A stretch of DNA of 64,000 bases from Chromobotia macracanthus (lineage: Eukaryota > Chordata > Actinopteri > Cypriniformes > Botiidae). Shown piece by piece: positions 21,840 through 34,000 of this stretch (the first letter of the stretch is position 1; each line of letters opens with the position of its first letter). Both the position numbers and the translations under genes were made by a program. The notes beneath the pieces are model-generated. The model searched no databases and was not told where the DNA came from. It saw only the letters and a program-made list of their open reading frames with translations. The stretch is from the NCBI GenBank assembly GCA_036877525.1, contig JAZGTH010000088.1:2212501-2276500 (forward strand), written 5' to 3'.

Positions 21840-24140
21840 TAGAGGAGGGGCGACCCGACACTCCCAAAACTGCCCCGGTGCATGACGAGAGATGACTTTA
21901 AACACACAATATAGACTCACAATACAGCTCAAAACCCATACACAACGACTGCAATGCTGCTTCTGTGAAATAACTTCTGCGACTGGGTTGCTGGTTTAAC
22001 CTCGTTTACTATTAAATGTTTAAATCACTAAATCGGTATTTATATGTAAGTGCACCGTGTACAGACATCCAAACAGCTTTGCTTGTCCTTGCTCTGATGT
22101 GTTTCAAGTTTTGCAATCACGTATCAGCATCTTGTCACTTCTGTCATTTGTAAAACACGGTTTCATGACACGGTAACACTCTTGGTAGTAGCCGGTGGTG
22201 GTATTAAGTCTTATTCACACGGTTATACTAGTGGAGTCGTGTGAAATACAGCATTAAAAGAGGCGTTGATGTTTTATGAGACAGCTGCACCACACGACGA
22301 TAAACCTTCATGTTTCTGGCCCTGTCGAAATGTCGCCATCTGCTGTTTATAAATACAATTTCACCAACAATGTGCTGCGTGCAACGAAGGCAACTTATTG
22401 CTTATTTAGGTTTACATATATATCTTTATACTGCTCTGTTTTAAATTTACCCATACTGTGTAATTATATCTACTATTTCTCTACTGTTTCAGTGCTAATA
22501 AGCTGTACTGTGCCACCCCAAGCCAAGGAATACATTTTATTGCATAGTGGGATATAAATATGGTTTCAGATGAGTAACAGGGTTTATTTTGATATTTCAA
22601 GTCATGTGCTCAAGGTTATGAAACTACAAGATGCTTATTTGAAACAGAAATAAATGCTGATATTTCTGTTATCACTCTGGGTATCAGTTGATTGCGGTAC
22701 AAACTTACGGTAACAGGGTGGAGGTTTTAAGATTGTACTTATTTATAAACACAGTCTGTCATAACTAAAGTTGATGTCATTATGAAATGAGTTCTTTTTA
22801 AAATATGAAAGCATATGATGTTAACTGGTGTTGCATAACCTGGACCTTGTGACTTGTAAACACATCTTATGCAAACTAAAAGATAAAACAGAGAGAAAAT
22901 AATGTTACAGTTCTAGCTGTTATTTAACATGTGTACTGTATATGAGTATAGAATGTAGAATTACTCATTTATTAACACTTGTCTTATTTATTAACACTTG
23001 TCTTATTTATTAAAACGTCTCTTATCTACCTCTAATTGTATTTTTGTATTTTAAGTACTTATTAAGTAAGTACTTAATTTCTTATGTTTTGTTTTTATTA
23101 TTTATCAGCACAGTCTAACTGAGCATTCAGACACACATTTCACTGCTTGTTGTATACTATATAACTTGTATGTGACAAATAAATCTTGAATCTTAAAATG
23201 TATTCACAATCTAGACACGTTTCATAATGTACCACCCTCTTTTAATAAATGATATTAATGGCTATTGTGATATTTACTATACATGGTACTTGCCCTAAAA
23301 ATAAAGGTTAGTCGTATAAGCAGTCTAAGCAGCACCTGCAGTGGTTATCTGACTGGGACTGTCACAACATGTATGATGAATGTTTGGTGACCTCTGCTGG
23401 GGACATTGAAACTTGTTTGAGGCTTAAATCTGACTCGGGGTCAGGTAAAGAGATCGTGTTAAACACGGATCTGTCGTGTTCTTGCTCAATAAGCGGGTTT
23501 CGTGCATTTTGACTGCAGTGTGCCTCACTATTATCTGCTAACCACGAGAAGACGACGATGACGTCACTAAACAGGTGTGTCACCTGAAGGTTGAGGTTTT
23601 CCATACAGCCAGGTGAGCTTGAAGGGCATGAACATTACAGGGACAGTGACTGAATGGGAAAACACTGTAATCCTTTGTCAGATTTTCCAAAAACACATTT
23701 CGTATTACATCTAAGTCAGTGGATGCCCCAACACAGCAACTCTTTCTTTTAGCAGTTCACAAATTGCAAACATTTGCTGTGAACATTCACTCACATGTTC
23801 TAAAATAAGTTGTAAAATCCTTCCCATTATTATTATTTTAATTCTTGACTTTTTTCCAGGACAAACCCCATGTTTATTTGGTAATGTTTTTAAACTTCAA
23901 TAGCATGGCAGGGAAGTATAATCATATTCTTGGTTTACTTTGTACTGCAAGGTGCTTCAATATACCATACCATTTCAAAAACAACAGGGTAATGCCATAC
24001 TTTATTATTTGTAATTATGAATGCCGGCTACTGTATTATTACTGTATTATTACTGTATTAATTCTTGTCGTTTTTATGTTTAATTCTTGCACTTCAGTTT
24101 GTATTCTTTGTTTTTATGTCCACAGAAGAAATGACGGCCT
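21840..24140. other. Intergenic spacer between divergent tubulin and ndfip2 promoters
   Basis: AT-rich sequence without a supportable gene. It contains a consensus CRE TGACGTCA at 23559-23566 and, at about 23395-23505, a fragment related to the TTAAAGCTGCAAT MITE (AGAGATCGTGTTAAACACGG then TTCTTGCTCAATAA). The stretch at 24021-24061 has a short tandem ACTGTATTATT repeat. Confidence 0.6.
23395..23505. mobile_element. Fragment of TTAAAGCTGCAAT-type MITE
   Basis: Shares GAGATCGTGTTRAACA and TTGCTCAATAA with 14336-14425 and 51087-51363. The terminal repeats are not recognisable. Confidence 0.5.
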
Positions 24141-24329
24141 GTGTGACGCGCGCGTCGTGACGTCACGGGCATCTCCTCCCACTCGCTTTGTTTCTGGCCG
24201 TCGGACGCGACCGTGTCTGTGTGTGAACGTCCGCGATAAACCATGTTTTAAACGGATCCGATCCAGTCCGATAACACCGTCGTCTGACTTTATCCAAGAT
24301 CTGCAGATTGTGCTCGTCACTGGCTGAAA
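24140..24329 (+). promoter_or_regulatory. CpG-rich ndfip2 promoter and 5' leader
   Basis: CpG density jumps at about 24145 (GACGCGCGCGTCGTGACGTC), with a consensus CRE TGACGTCA at 24158-24165. There is no TATA box. An in-frame TGA at 24285-24287 precedes the ndfip2 ATG with no ATG between them, which supports the chosen start. Confidence 0.65.
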
Positions 24330-27300
24330 ATGGACCAGGCGGCGAGTCGCTACCAAGTGGTGAGTCCTGCTCCATTGATCGTTATATAAGACGATAAAAC
24401 ATGGCGTGTTACATGAAGTAAAATCTCACACAAAAGTTCAGTCACAAACAGAAACGATTACCGGATCGTGAATCGGACGCGACACTCCTTCTGCCCCCCC
24501 AAAAATAGGGGGCGTTTATACAGAACGCGTTCATTGCGTGTACGATGCGCAACGCGTCGAAACGCAGGCGTCCACAGATGCGTTTTTACAAGCGCATCTC
24601 GTTTGCGCTTCACGCGTCGTCCGTGAAACGCAACGCTCGTGTCGTCACACACCGGGGGTACAAACCGGCGAGACGCGACGCAAACGTCCGTCTGACGCGT
24701 GCGTACGTGGAGGATAACGCGGACGCGACGCGAGGACTGGAGCCGGGGCGGGGTGACAGCGCGGTGAGCTGTCTAACTAGACAACATCTTTGTATGTTGA
24801 CTAGTTAGATAGGGTGGGAATAAGTAATCCAAATAAGGGTCCAATAGCCTTACTTTTATCATGTAAAGCTATTGGACCCTATACAAATAAATGCGCATTA
24901 TAAAGACTCACATTTGCTTTATGATGCTGTGCCATGATTGTTGCCCAAAGTTATGTGTGAGCTCTTGATGTGCTCCAAAGTCATGCACACCATATGCAGT
25001 TGGTGTGTAAATCATCTTGTATTATTATGGTAATCAGTAGCAGTAAACACCAGGAATTGAATCTGAGGTTTGTCTTTCCTGTTAAGCACAACTGGCAGCT
25101 TCATTTGTCTGGAGCTGCTCTGTGTTGACTCTGTTTGGTTGTACTTCTTCAGCTCGTATACCCGTTTCCTTGGAATATAATAGTAGATGTGATATAGATA
25201 TGATAGAAGATTAGATATGTCCAATACGTTTTCATTTTCTGAGTAAGCAGCAAATGAGCTTCAGTTCCTGGAGTTTTGAGTAATGTGTGTGTTTGTGTAA
25301 TGTGTGTGTATATATACACATATGAACACATATTACCTAGAAACATTGGAAAGACTAAATAATACATATATATATATATATATATATATAAGGAAGAAGT
25401 AATGTCTCATTCTTAGTCAGAATCTGTAAATGCTCTGGCTGTGTGTTAGGCGTTGCTTTCTAGATGTGTCATCAAATAAACCGAGCTGGTTTTTCTATTT
25501 TAAGGTACGTCGATATTATGCGGTTGTGGTTTTACCACGGTAACCATTCTCAGAACTCACTTCAGCTTTCCCTCATGTCGACCTATGGCCACGAGCTCCT
25601 TATCAACTTTATTATACCTGTGTCAGGATATCACCGCTCTCTGCTTATCTTTTCATAATGAGCCTGTGCATAATAAACACACTGCAGAATCACACTGGAG
25701 GATCCTGTAGAACTGGGGCCTAGGCGGATGGCTTCGTGGTGTAGTTTGTACAGAAAAAGTCCCGCATTGGGCCTTATGAAGAGTCCACTTCATTGTAACG
25801 AAAAGATTTTCCAAAAAAGCATGATTGGTCTCAGACAGGTTTCCTGAAAGCGCCCTGTCGGTCATTGATTGGACAAACAGACTCATGTCATTGGTTGAGT
25901 CAGGACAAGGAGCGGTGTTTACCGTCTTCAGACATTTCAGCCTATGAAAGACTTACAAACCGTATTTAAGTTGCAGTAACGATTTCGTGTGGGCATGTAA
26001 TTCTCATGGTTGATGAGAACAGGAGGATGGGGGTGGATGGACAGTGTCTCTGTATTTTAAGCTGAGATAGAAGAACACATTCTCCCACTGTCACTCACTA
26101 GAGATCACTTGTCATTTCCCTGACCTGTTGTTGGGTTTATGTCGTCGCCATTCAGGTTGTCTCTCCGCCCAGGGTGGCCCCCACTGGCGTTTCTCTGTCC
26201 TTGATATGGCCACACTTGTTTATTTCCTCATTGGGTCTTTAGTCTCTGTCGTCTCTGCCATTTTGTTGAGTTAAACCTCAACGTTGACCTATGCAAAGAC
26301 TTTTGTGGCTCTGCAGGCCTCAAATATTATGTGGTTTTGATTTCAGGGGGACCGGAGTGTATTTGGAAATGACAGCAATGATCAGTTGTGGAAACACAAT
26401 CATTAGACATGATTTCAAAACGTTTCTATTTTAATGATATGATTGGCTGCAGTTGTTTTATGGGTGCTACGTCACATTCTGATTGGTCAGCATTCAATGC
26501 AGCTTGGAGAAGGTGTGACCTACACGCAAAACGTTTAAGTATTCACAAACATCTAGATGCAGAGAAACTAACAGACAGATAGAATTAAGCAGAATGCAGG
26601 GTTTTGTGAAGCAATAACTCATTATCATAGTGCTTGCAAAGCAACCAGGGCTTGCAACCAGAAGATGACTGGTTTGATCCCAGAAAGATTGAGTCGTGAT
26701 TTATCACCATCAGCAACTTTAATCCCAGGTTGCCCAAAATCAGTGATCCTTCGAAGCATCTCCTGTGAGATTTCATGGTGCTGCGTGTGAAATTTGCAAA
26801 TTCTCAAATTGCCTCGTGCACGCCTGGAAGATTCTCTCTGAACTCGACAAGCAGCTGCAGCTGAAGAGGACCGTCTCAGTCACGTGGACATCCATATCAT
26901 CGCTCTCCTGTTACCGCTGTGTGAAACACTGTTAGGAAACTTTGCTGGCAGGCGTTCTGCTCTGATGTGCCAAACATCTTCTCCTGCAGTCTTATACTGT
27001 CATATTACCTCCAGACATCAGTACTCAGAGGACACAGTGTTCAGGCCACTTCATGTGAATTAGGATTTAAGCGTCCTTTCAGTGCCTCTTTTAAGACTCA
27101 CCCCCATATTGAAAGTTTACCAGTTGTTTTGTTCTTCGTAGGGTGAGGGGGATGAAGTACTGCGCCCCAAGAGACCGAGTTGTTGACTCAAGTTGTTGAC
27201 AAGTTCTTTGCAGCGTTAGGTGATCCACCCTTCAGAGGGTACATGACGGTTTTATAGATTCAGTTCATCAGCTCAGAACTCGAGGCTCTGTTCCCGTGTA

Positions 27301-30300
27301 ACCAATTCGAGTTGCTTTCCATTTGAACATCTGTGGTTAATGAAGTACGTCACAGATAAACCTCACATTTTCTCACTCTCAGCACACCACACGCTTGAGT
27401 TGAGGTAACAAATCACAGATTTGAAATTAAATCAATTTTTTATTTACAAAACGTGTCATGCGGATGCCAGATGTGTCTGTCTAGAAAATACGCCATTTGC
27501 TTTCATAGAATCCATTTCTGAAGATCTGTTTAAAGGCAGGGTACGCTATTTTTTTCTAGAAACATTTTGTGATATGCTGGGTGAAAGTCTCTTTACATCC
27601 TAAGTAATGTCACTAAGTAATGTAGTATCAATACCACTTAAATTCCAAATTGTTGTTTCTGTTGAAGGTAACTGTTACAAGTGCCTATTTTTACATATTT
27701 TTGGATCATTTAAAATGTTCATGTAGTCTAATGCTGTTTTAAAGGGTAAAAAATGTTTATTAGATAAGTGCACATTACAAGTACCAGTGTTAATCTTTGG
27801 ATTGGGACATGTCATAATTTGCATCCGTTGATCTTTTTGCCTTTTCTCAGTTGCACAATGAAGACGATCCCTCTGAAGGGTCCACCAGTGCTGAACCGTC
27901 CACCTCCTCCCAGGCTGCTGCCTTGGTGGTTGGCCTTAGCAACCCCATGGCAACAGACACCGAAGCCCCGCCTCCTCCTTACGCCAGCGTGGCCTTGGGA
28001 GCAACAGCTGCACCAGGTACAAACCTGCTTACTGTACACTTCTTAATGAATAACACTTCTGTTATTCACATCACATCTGGTGACGTTAGCAAGAGTGATT
28101 AGAAAAACCAAAACATGGGTGTGTAGATCTGTCAGGGTGAAATTATGGACTATGTCCATGTGCACCAGCTGTTGCATAGCATGTTTGTTATATTTAGGGC
28201 GACGCAATGAAGGGAGGGGCATTTATGTTTGGATGTCAATTTTAAATATTAACAGCATTTCTTCTCTTACTGCATCATTAACAAAATCAATGATCAAAGC
28301 AAATGATCTCTAGCAACTGTGATGCCTGACTTATCAAATACAGACTGTAAAACAGCATCTGTGATATATCACTACAGCGCTATCTGAAATACCCGCTCTG
28401 GGCTAGAAACATGCGTCGTATGTTTGACCTCTGGCCTTTATCGCTCTGCAGAAAACACGTTTCCAGGGGACTTTCCTGTGCCGCCACCATACAGTGTCGC
28501 CACGTCTCTGCCCACGTATGATGAGGCAGAGAAGGCCAAGGCCGCGGCCATGGCCGTATCAGCAGTGGAGGTCCTTCCACGAGTGAGTACCTCATCCACC
28601 CACCCACACGTTCCTCAAACCTTAGAACCCTCAACCTCAGAACGTTCCAGTGCGGCTTCCGTGGGGGAATTATTCTTTTAAAGGTTAAAGAAATCGCAGG
28701 GTGGAACAACGTATAATCTACGCTTTGATGACCATGGCATCTATGATGGCCTGTGTTTTTGATTTTTGTTGAAAATCTTGCTCAGAAAGTCTAATAAATC
28801 TAACTAGCCTTTCAGCGGTAAGGAGTAATGTAAGGAGAGCCGTGTGGAGGATGTGGTACACCAGATAAACCACGACCCAGATACAGAATTCCTCAGATAC
28901 TCGCTCATTTCTCTCTGCCCAGATGAAGAACTGTTATGTAACATGACCCCAGAAAGAATTTAGACTGAAGGTGTACTTCAGAATGGATAAATGTCATTGC
29001 ATTACATAACAACACATCAAAATGACTGAAAACAAATGATGGTAAATCATTTCTCAAAACTAACTGGATTTTTGAAAAGGATTTTTGAAAATTGTATTGC
29101 TTTCACAGCCTTTGCATGCTTTAAAACAATGTTCTTACCCTTAGTCCGCTTATAATGTTATTTAATGTTTCTTGCACAAAAATAGTCATACTTTAGTGTT
29201 GCGTTCTTATTTTCAGCCTCTCTGTGACACCTAGAGTCAAACAGCTAGGGTTTGTAAGTTTAAGGTTTTTGTATGTAAATGGTTTCTTTAAGAGCATGCA
29301 GTGTCCATATGATGTCCATTTTAAGACACTTATGAGTGTTTTTCCCTCTGTATGACTCTTAATAAGGACGAGGAGTTTCCGGTTCGGGATGACTTCAGTG
29401 ATGCCGATCAGATGAGAGTTGGGAATGATGGAATCTTCATGCTGGCCTTCTTCAGTGAGTTAAAACACAGTGTGTGTGTTTACAATTCTAAATATCATAC
29501 TTATATCATATTTGTACTATTATCCAGGCTAATGATTTAAGGTTGTAAGAACATTTCCTTAATGTTTGTATTAGTAACAGAAACATTTTATGAAAGTTTT
29601 AGCAACATTCAGAAGTTTTGTAGCCGTTTTGTTAATGTTATTACTTGGTTATAAGAACATTATTCAAATGTTACTGCAAGAATGGTTTTGATAACATTGA
29701 GAGAACTTTGAGAGAATGTTAGCCAACGTTCTGAGAACATTTGCTGTTAGCTGGGATATCAGTGTGTATGCTGTGCAAAGTGTAAGGAACCTACTGTAAA
29801 TTTTAACTTCTTTTTGACCCCATAAACTCAAAATTGGAGTTTGTACGTGTGTTGACTAAGTGACTTTTAGTCCATGTGTGTTGACTTTGAGTTGTTTGTA
29901 AGCTTGTGTACTTGTGACGTGTAGAAATACGTCAATACAACTACAAACAGATTGTCAAGCAAATTCACTTTTTTTTTCAGCAAAAGGATAGTGACATGAC
30001 TGTTTGAAATGTATATCATTGCAAACTGAATACGTTTCACATACTGGTTGTAGCAGTAGTATGCAGTGTGAAGTATACACTGCCTAAATCTACATTCTGA
30101 TTCAGTGTTGGAGTTTTAGTCTTCTCTGTGCGCCATCTAATGGCGTTTCTGTGTATTGCACATTGTAATATTACACATGAATAGTGGCGTTTCTTGTGAA
30201 TTAGAACAGGACAAATTTGCACACAATCTGTTTGTAACACACAAGCACGTAATATTTACTATTATTATTTACTATTTACACTTTAATGTACAGATGCTTA

Positions 30301-31456
30301 TATAAAAGTATTATACATATACATATGAAATGTATTTCTGTCTGTTGTTTCTATCAGTGCACTACAGTCTCTCTCTCTCTCTCTCTCTTTGTGAACACAG
30401 TGGCCTTTCTCTTCAACTGGATTGGGTTTTGCTTATCTTTCTGTTTGACTAACACCATCGCTGGCCGATATGGTGCCATCTGTGGCTTCGGCCTCTCGCT
30501 TATCAAGTGGATTCTTATTGTGCGGGTGAGAGTTTAACAGAGGGAAATTTGCCTCTTCATTTAGTAAAAACTGGTAAACTAGTATAAGAGTAATATTTGA
30601 GTGATCAGACTGTTCTCTTTAACAATTTATCATTCAAAAACTGGATTGACATTGGTTTTATGCTACTGTGTGTGAACATGTTTCTGTGACTCAAAATGTT
30701 TTTTCAGCCTCCGTATTATATGAAAATTGCAGTAAAAACATTTAGCAACACATCAGAACATTAAAGCGCTCTAGCTGACAGAAAGTCAATGTTTAATGTG
30801 TCATTTATCTTTAAAGTTTTCCGATTATTTTACCGGATACTTCAACGGGCAGTACTGGCTCTGGTGGATTTTCCTTGTTCTTGGTAAGTTTTCCGCAGAC
30901 GTTAATCAGATCCGCCACAAAATGTCTTGTTTGTTGTTATATAATATCAGAGCAGAGTGTTAGCAAAGCTGCTGTGTTTTAGTGTTCAGTGTTTTAGTTT
31001 TTTCTACAGCTCTGTGACTCCATCTGCTGGTAGAGTTACAATGCTACATGTTTTTAGATTCAAAATGGAACTCAAAAATAAGTGATCATTAGTAAACGCT
31101 TTAGATCTCTTACACATTGTGTTTTTTAACCAGATTAAACAATTAACACACATTCATGTACATTAAGTGTTGTATTTATAAAACCTGCATATGTTGTAAC
31201 TGTCACAGATTTGTGAATCTTAAATCTTGAGTGGAATATGATTGGTGTACTCTCCTGTATTGTCTTCATAAATAAAGAACTATTATCAATAATGATGAAT
31301 TGTGTTTCAGAAGGCTACTGTATGAATACTGACTTTCATCTTTGACCTCCAGGTCTGCTGCTCTTCTTCAGAGGGTTTGTGAACTACCTGAAGGTGCGTA
31401 ACATGTCAGAGAGTACGGTGTCTTCTCTTCGAACCCGTTTCTTTCTCCTGTACTAG
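24330..31456 (+). CDS. ndfip2: NEDD4-family interacting protein 2, complete
   Basis: Seven coding exons: 24330-24359, 27851-28016, 28452-28582, 29367-29454, 30401-30525, 30817-30883, 31353-31456. All are in phase, totalling 711 nt and 236 residues. The start MDQAASRYQV matches the internal Met of human NDFIP2 (MDHHQPGTGRYQV), so this is the short form. Three WW-binding motifs precede the membrane part: PPPY in EAPPPPYAS, PPPY in PVPPPYSVATS, and LPTY in SLPTYDEAEKAK. They recruit NEDD4/ITCH-type HECT ubiquitin ligases to endosomal and Golgi membranes. Three hydrophobic segments follow: around FFMAFLFNWIGFCLSFCL, around AICGFGLSLIKWILIV, and around YWLWWIFLVLGLLLFF, between short charged or aromatic loops (RFSDYFTGYFNGQ). 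It ends TRFFLLY and TAG. Paralogue NDFIP1 is excluded by KAKAAAMA, FSDYFTGYFNGQYWLWWIF and VNYLKVRNMSES, which follow NDFIP2. The exon 4 acceptor (AATAAG) has a weak pyrimidine tract. Confidence 0.97.
24460..24765. promoter_or_regulatory. CpG-dense block in ndfip2 intron 1
   Basis: Unusual density of ACGC, GCGT and ACGCGT words just inside the first intron. It extends the CpG island of the ndfip2 promoter by about 400 bp. Confidence 0.55.
24773..24808. repeat. Inverted repeat (hairpin A)
   Basis: 15-nt arms CTAACTAGACAACAT and ATGTTGACTAGTTAG pair with one mismatch around a 6-nt loop. Confidence 0.9.
24836..24880. repeat. Inverted repeat (hairpin B)
   Basis: 18-nt arms AGGGTCCAATAGCCTTAC and GTAAAGCTATTGGACCCT pair with one mismatch around a 9-nt loop. 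It lies 27 bp after hairpin A. Confidence 0.9.
25365..25390. repeat. (AT)n microsatellite
   Basis: About 13 AT units in ndfip2 intron 1. Confidence 0.95.
29524..29755 (+). mobile_element. TACCCAGCTAAC inverted-repeat element, copy 8 (internally deleted)
   Basis: Forward orientation. AAGGTTGTAAGAACATTTCC at the left, AGAATGTTAGCCAACGTTC and TGAGAACATTTGCTGTTAG then CTGGG at the right. Located in ndfip2 intron 4. Confidence 0.85.
30368..30388 (+). repeat. (CT)n tract forming the acceptor of ndfip2 exon 5
   Basis: A pure CT run ends about 12 nt before the exon 5 acceptor and serves as its polypyrimidine tract. Confidence 0.9.
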
Positions 31457-34000
31457 AGGTGAGGAGGTCATCACACACACACACACACACAAAATCAGCG
31501 TGATTTCAGAAATGGGTGTAAATGTTTACTCTGACAACAGTTCGATTCCATTACAAGTCTTTGTCAAATGATATGTGATGTCTGAAAGAACAGATTAAAC
31601 CACAGGGAGAGTTTCAAACACATCTGCACCGGACGGAAACTGAGGATCAGAATTCTGTGGATTGTTATTTTTCATTTTCCAATTTTTTCACGCTAAATTA
31701 CTTACAGATTAAATCCTGCTTTAAAACGAAAGGGTTTGTTTTTCAATATCACATCATAAATAGGATTAATTGTGGCATATAGAGAGAAACCAGCACACTC
31801 GCTTTTGGTTCCTGTTTTACAGACAGTCTCTCTCTGCTGTTTTTTTTAATACGGTTAAATATTTGGCTGGTGTTGCTCAATACATCCAAACTCAAGCTGA
31901 TCACATTTCTGTGGTGAACATAATTACTGCGGTTGTCATGTTTTTTGTTAAACGTTCCCTCACGTCCTCGTCGGTCAGGAGTTACCTAACGTATCATAAC
32001 CAAGCTGGAAAAAACTGGCAAGCTTAAGGCATTGAGAAATTACATGTGCATTTGACTGTCACAGTATCACAGTTTTTTTTAAAGCCTTTTGACGATATTC
32101 AGTCTTCATTTTTACTGAATGCGTTAGATTGGGGATTGTTGGAAAGAACATTCATAATGTTTAAATGTAGTAATTGTCTAGTTAAACATAATCAAGATAT
32201 GTTTGTTCACCAAAGTGTGTGAACAAAGCAGCAAACTAACTAGTTTATAAATCAGTGTTGTTTTGTAGAGTGTACAAAACTAGCTGCTTTTCATGCTACT
32301 CTAATTTTGTTAGCTAATAGTTTGGCTAATAATTTTAACATAAAAAACATGAGATTTGTGCTTTTATGGCTGTACAGAGAAGTAGAGGCATTAAATTGCA
32401 CCATGTTCGTGAAAAGCGGCCGACACTGATGTAACCGAGCTTATTAAACATGAATTTATTTGCCTGATTTTGTTGGAAACTACCGCAAGACATTTTTTAA
32501 AAGCCGGATGTATTTCGGCTCATTGATAATGGCTCTCATAACTTTGCTTTTATGCAGTTTGCACAATGAAGGCTGTCGAAACGAAGTTCCCCAAAGAAGC
32601 GTCACTCTCATTCATTTTCTTTTCAAGGTCGCCTCGCCAAACATTCCTCCCTAATGTGAAATTCCTTGATGATTTACAACTCGTCAAATGAACTGGACCG
32701 GATCCCACAGAGGAAAAGTGAAGAAGAGAGAGAGGGGGATAGAGGAGAAAAACAGAGTATCTCTGCCAAAGGTTCTGGACTGAACTTGGTGAAGGATTTT
32801 ACTGCACTTTTGAATGAGCGCAGAGACGCACTGTTAATATGAAGTTTTCACTTAACTTCCCTGTTTGCTTTACATCAATATCAGCTTGTGTGCTTCAATT
32901 ACGGTTTGTAAAATGTCAGAGAACTCAAAACACACTAAAATAGTCTCTAATCATAAAATATTCGCACACACTGCATGCAAAATACTGGAATTGTGTTTGG
33001 GGTAAGAAAACCTCAGAAAACGAGAATTAAGCAGCCAGGATGTCCTATGCAATACCATTTAGCATTGAACTGATAGGAGATTTAGATAAATGAAACTAGA
33101 TTTGATTTTTCTCTTAGCTTTGTCGCATCCAGGGCCTTGGCAAAATTGTAATGCATTGCAGTATTAATAAACCGATCTAGATAGATAGACTCGAAACTTT
33201 ACTTAAATGATCAAGCTAACAGTGATGTAAAATAAAATTGCACAGTTTTTTCTCGTGTTTCGCTAAACTTTATAGTAAACAATTAAATAACTTGATGTGT
33301 TTTAAACTGGAAGTTGAATTCGTCTTTATCCTGAAGTATATATTTGCTTTTTGCACCTTCTCATTTTTTTATGGTTATCATAATTGGTTGTTTTAAGTTG
33401 CGGCAATCTCAAGCTGTGACCTGCCTAGATTACTTATTTAGCCTGAATGCTACTGTAATATGTTTCTATTGATAATCTTTTAAGCAGTTTTGCATATTAA
33501 AGAAACGCATGGTGAACCTGGTCACAGCCATTTAAATAACGAAAAACTCGAGAAAAAATAAACCTTACGTTATTAAATGTATGTAAAACAACCAAACTCT
33601 TTTTTGGAAGAAAATGATTCTGGATATTCTCTGGTTGGCAGAGATTGTTTGTGCAGTTTATTCTCTTGTCTTGCAAAATGACAATAAAGTTTGGAATCCC
33701 GGGAACGTTTCTCGTAGCTCGTTGGGTTATTTTTATATATATTATTTTTTTAAGATTGTTTCTGGATCAGTTCATGAGGTATATATGGTTATATATGATT
33801 TAATGTTCCTTTTCAGCACAGCTTACAGAAACTTTGACAAGCATTTTACTAAATATGATTTGTAAGGTTTATTCTGAGGGTAAGAAAGAGCCCGTGTTAA
33901 ATCGAGTGTAAATAAACAGTGAATTCTGATAGCACAAGAACCACCAATTAAACTGATGGACTTGAATCTCTGCTCATCACATTATGAGAATAAACGTCTT
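31457..34000 (+). other. ndfip2 3' untranslated region and downstream flank
   Basis: Non-coding AT-rich sequence after the TAG, starting with a (CA)n run at 31472-31490. AATAAA hexamers occur around 33225, 33551, 33681 (in GACAATAAAGTTTGG), 33907 and 33989. The 33681 site is an attractive end but the choice is not proven. I see no coding gene. Confidence 0.55.
31472..31490. repeat. (CA)n microsatellite in ndfip2 3' UTR
   Basis: About nine to ten CA units shortly after the ndfip2 stop codon. Confidence 0.95.

Larger units (their letters stand above)
24360..27850 (+). other. ndfip2 intron 1
   Basis: A 3.5-kb intron. Its first 400 bp are CpG-rich with many ACGCGT/GACGCG words. It then holds two adjacent hairpins (24773-24808, 24836-24880), an AT repeat at 25365-25390 and a possible degraded SINE near 26620-26820. 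No exon is seen between 24360 and 27850. Confidence 0.75.

Noticed and set aside
23845..24327. A 160-codon plus-strand open frame upstream of ndfip2
   Set aside because: No recognisable domain. It spans AT-rich spacer and the CpG promoter and ends inside the ndfip2 leader. Length alone is weak evidence.
26620..26820. Possible tRNA-like or SINE sequence with GGTTTGATCCC
   Set aside because: Only a B-box-like word is seen. There is no convincing A box, cloverleaf or tail, so it is not called as an RNA gene.
31770..32027. Open frame in the ndfip2 3' region
   Set aside because: Its sequence is AT-rich with no domain, and it lies in the probable ndfip2 3' untranslated region.
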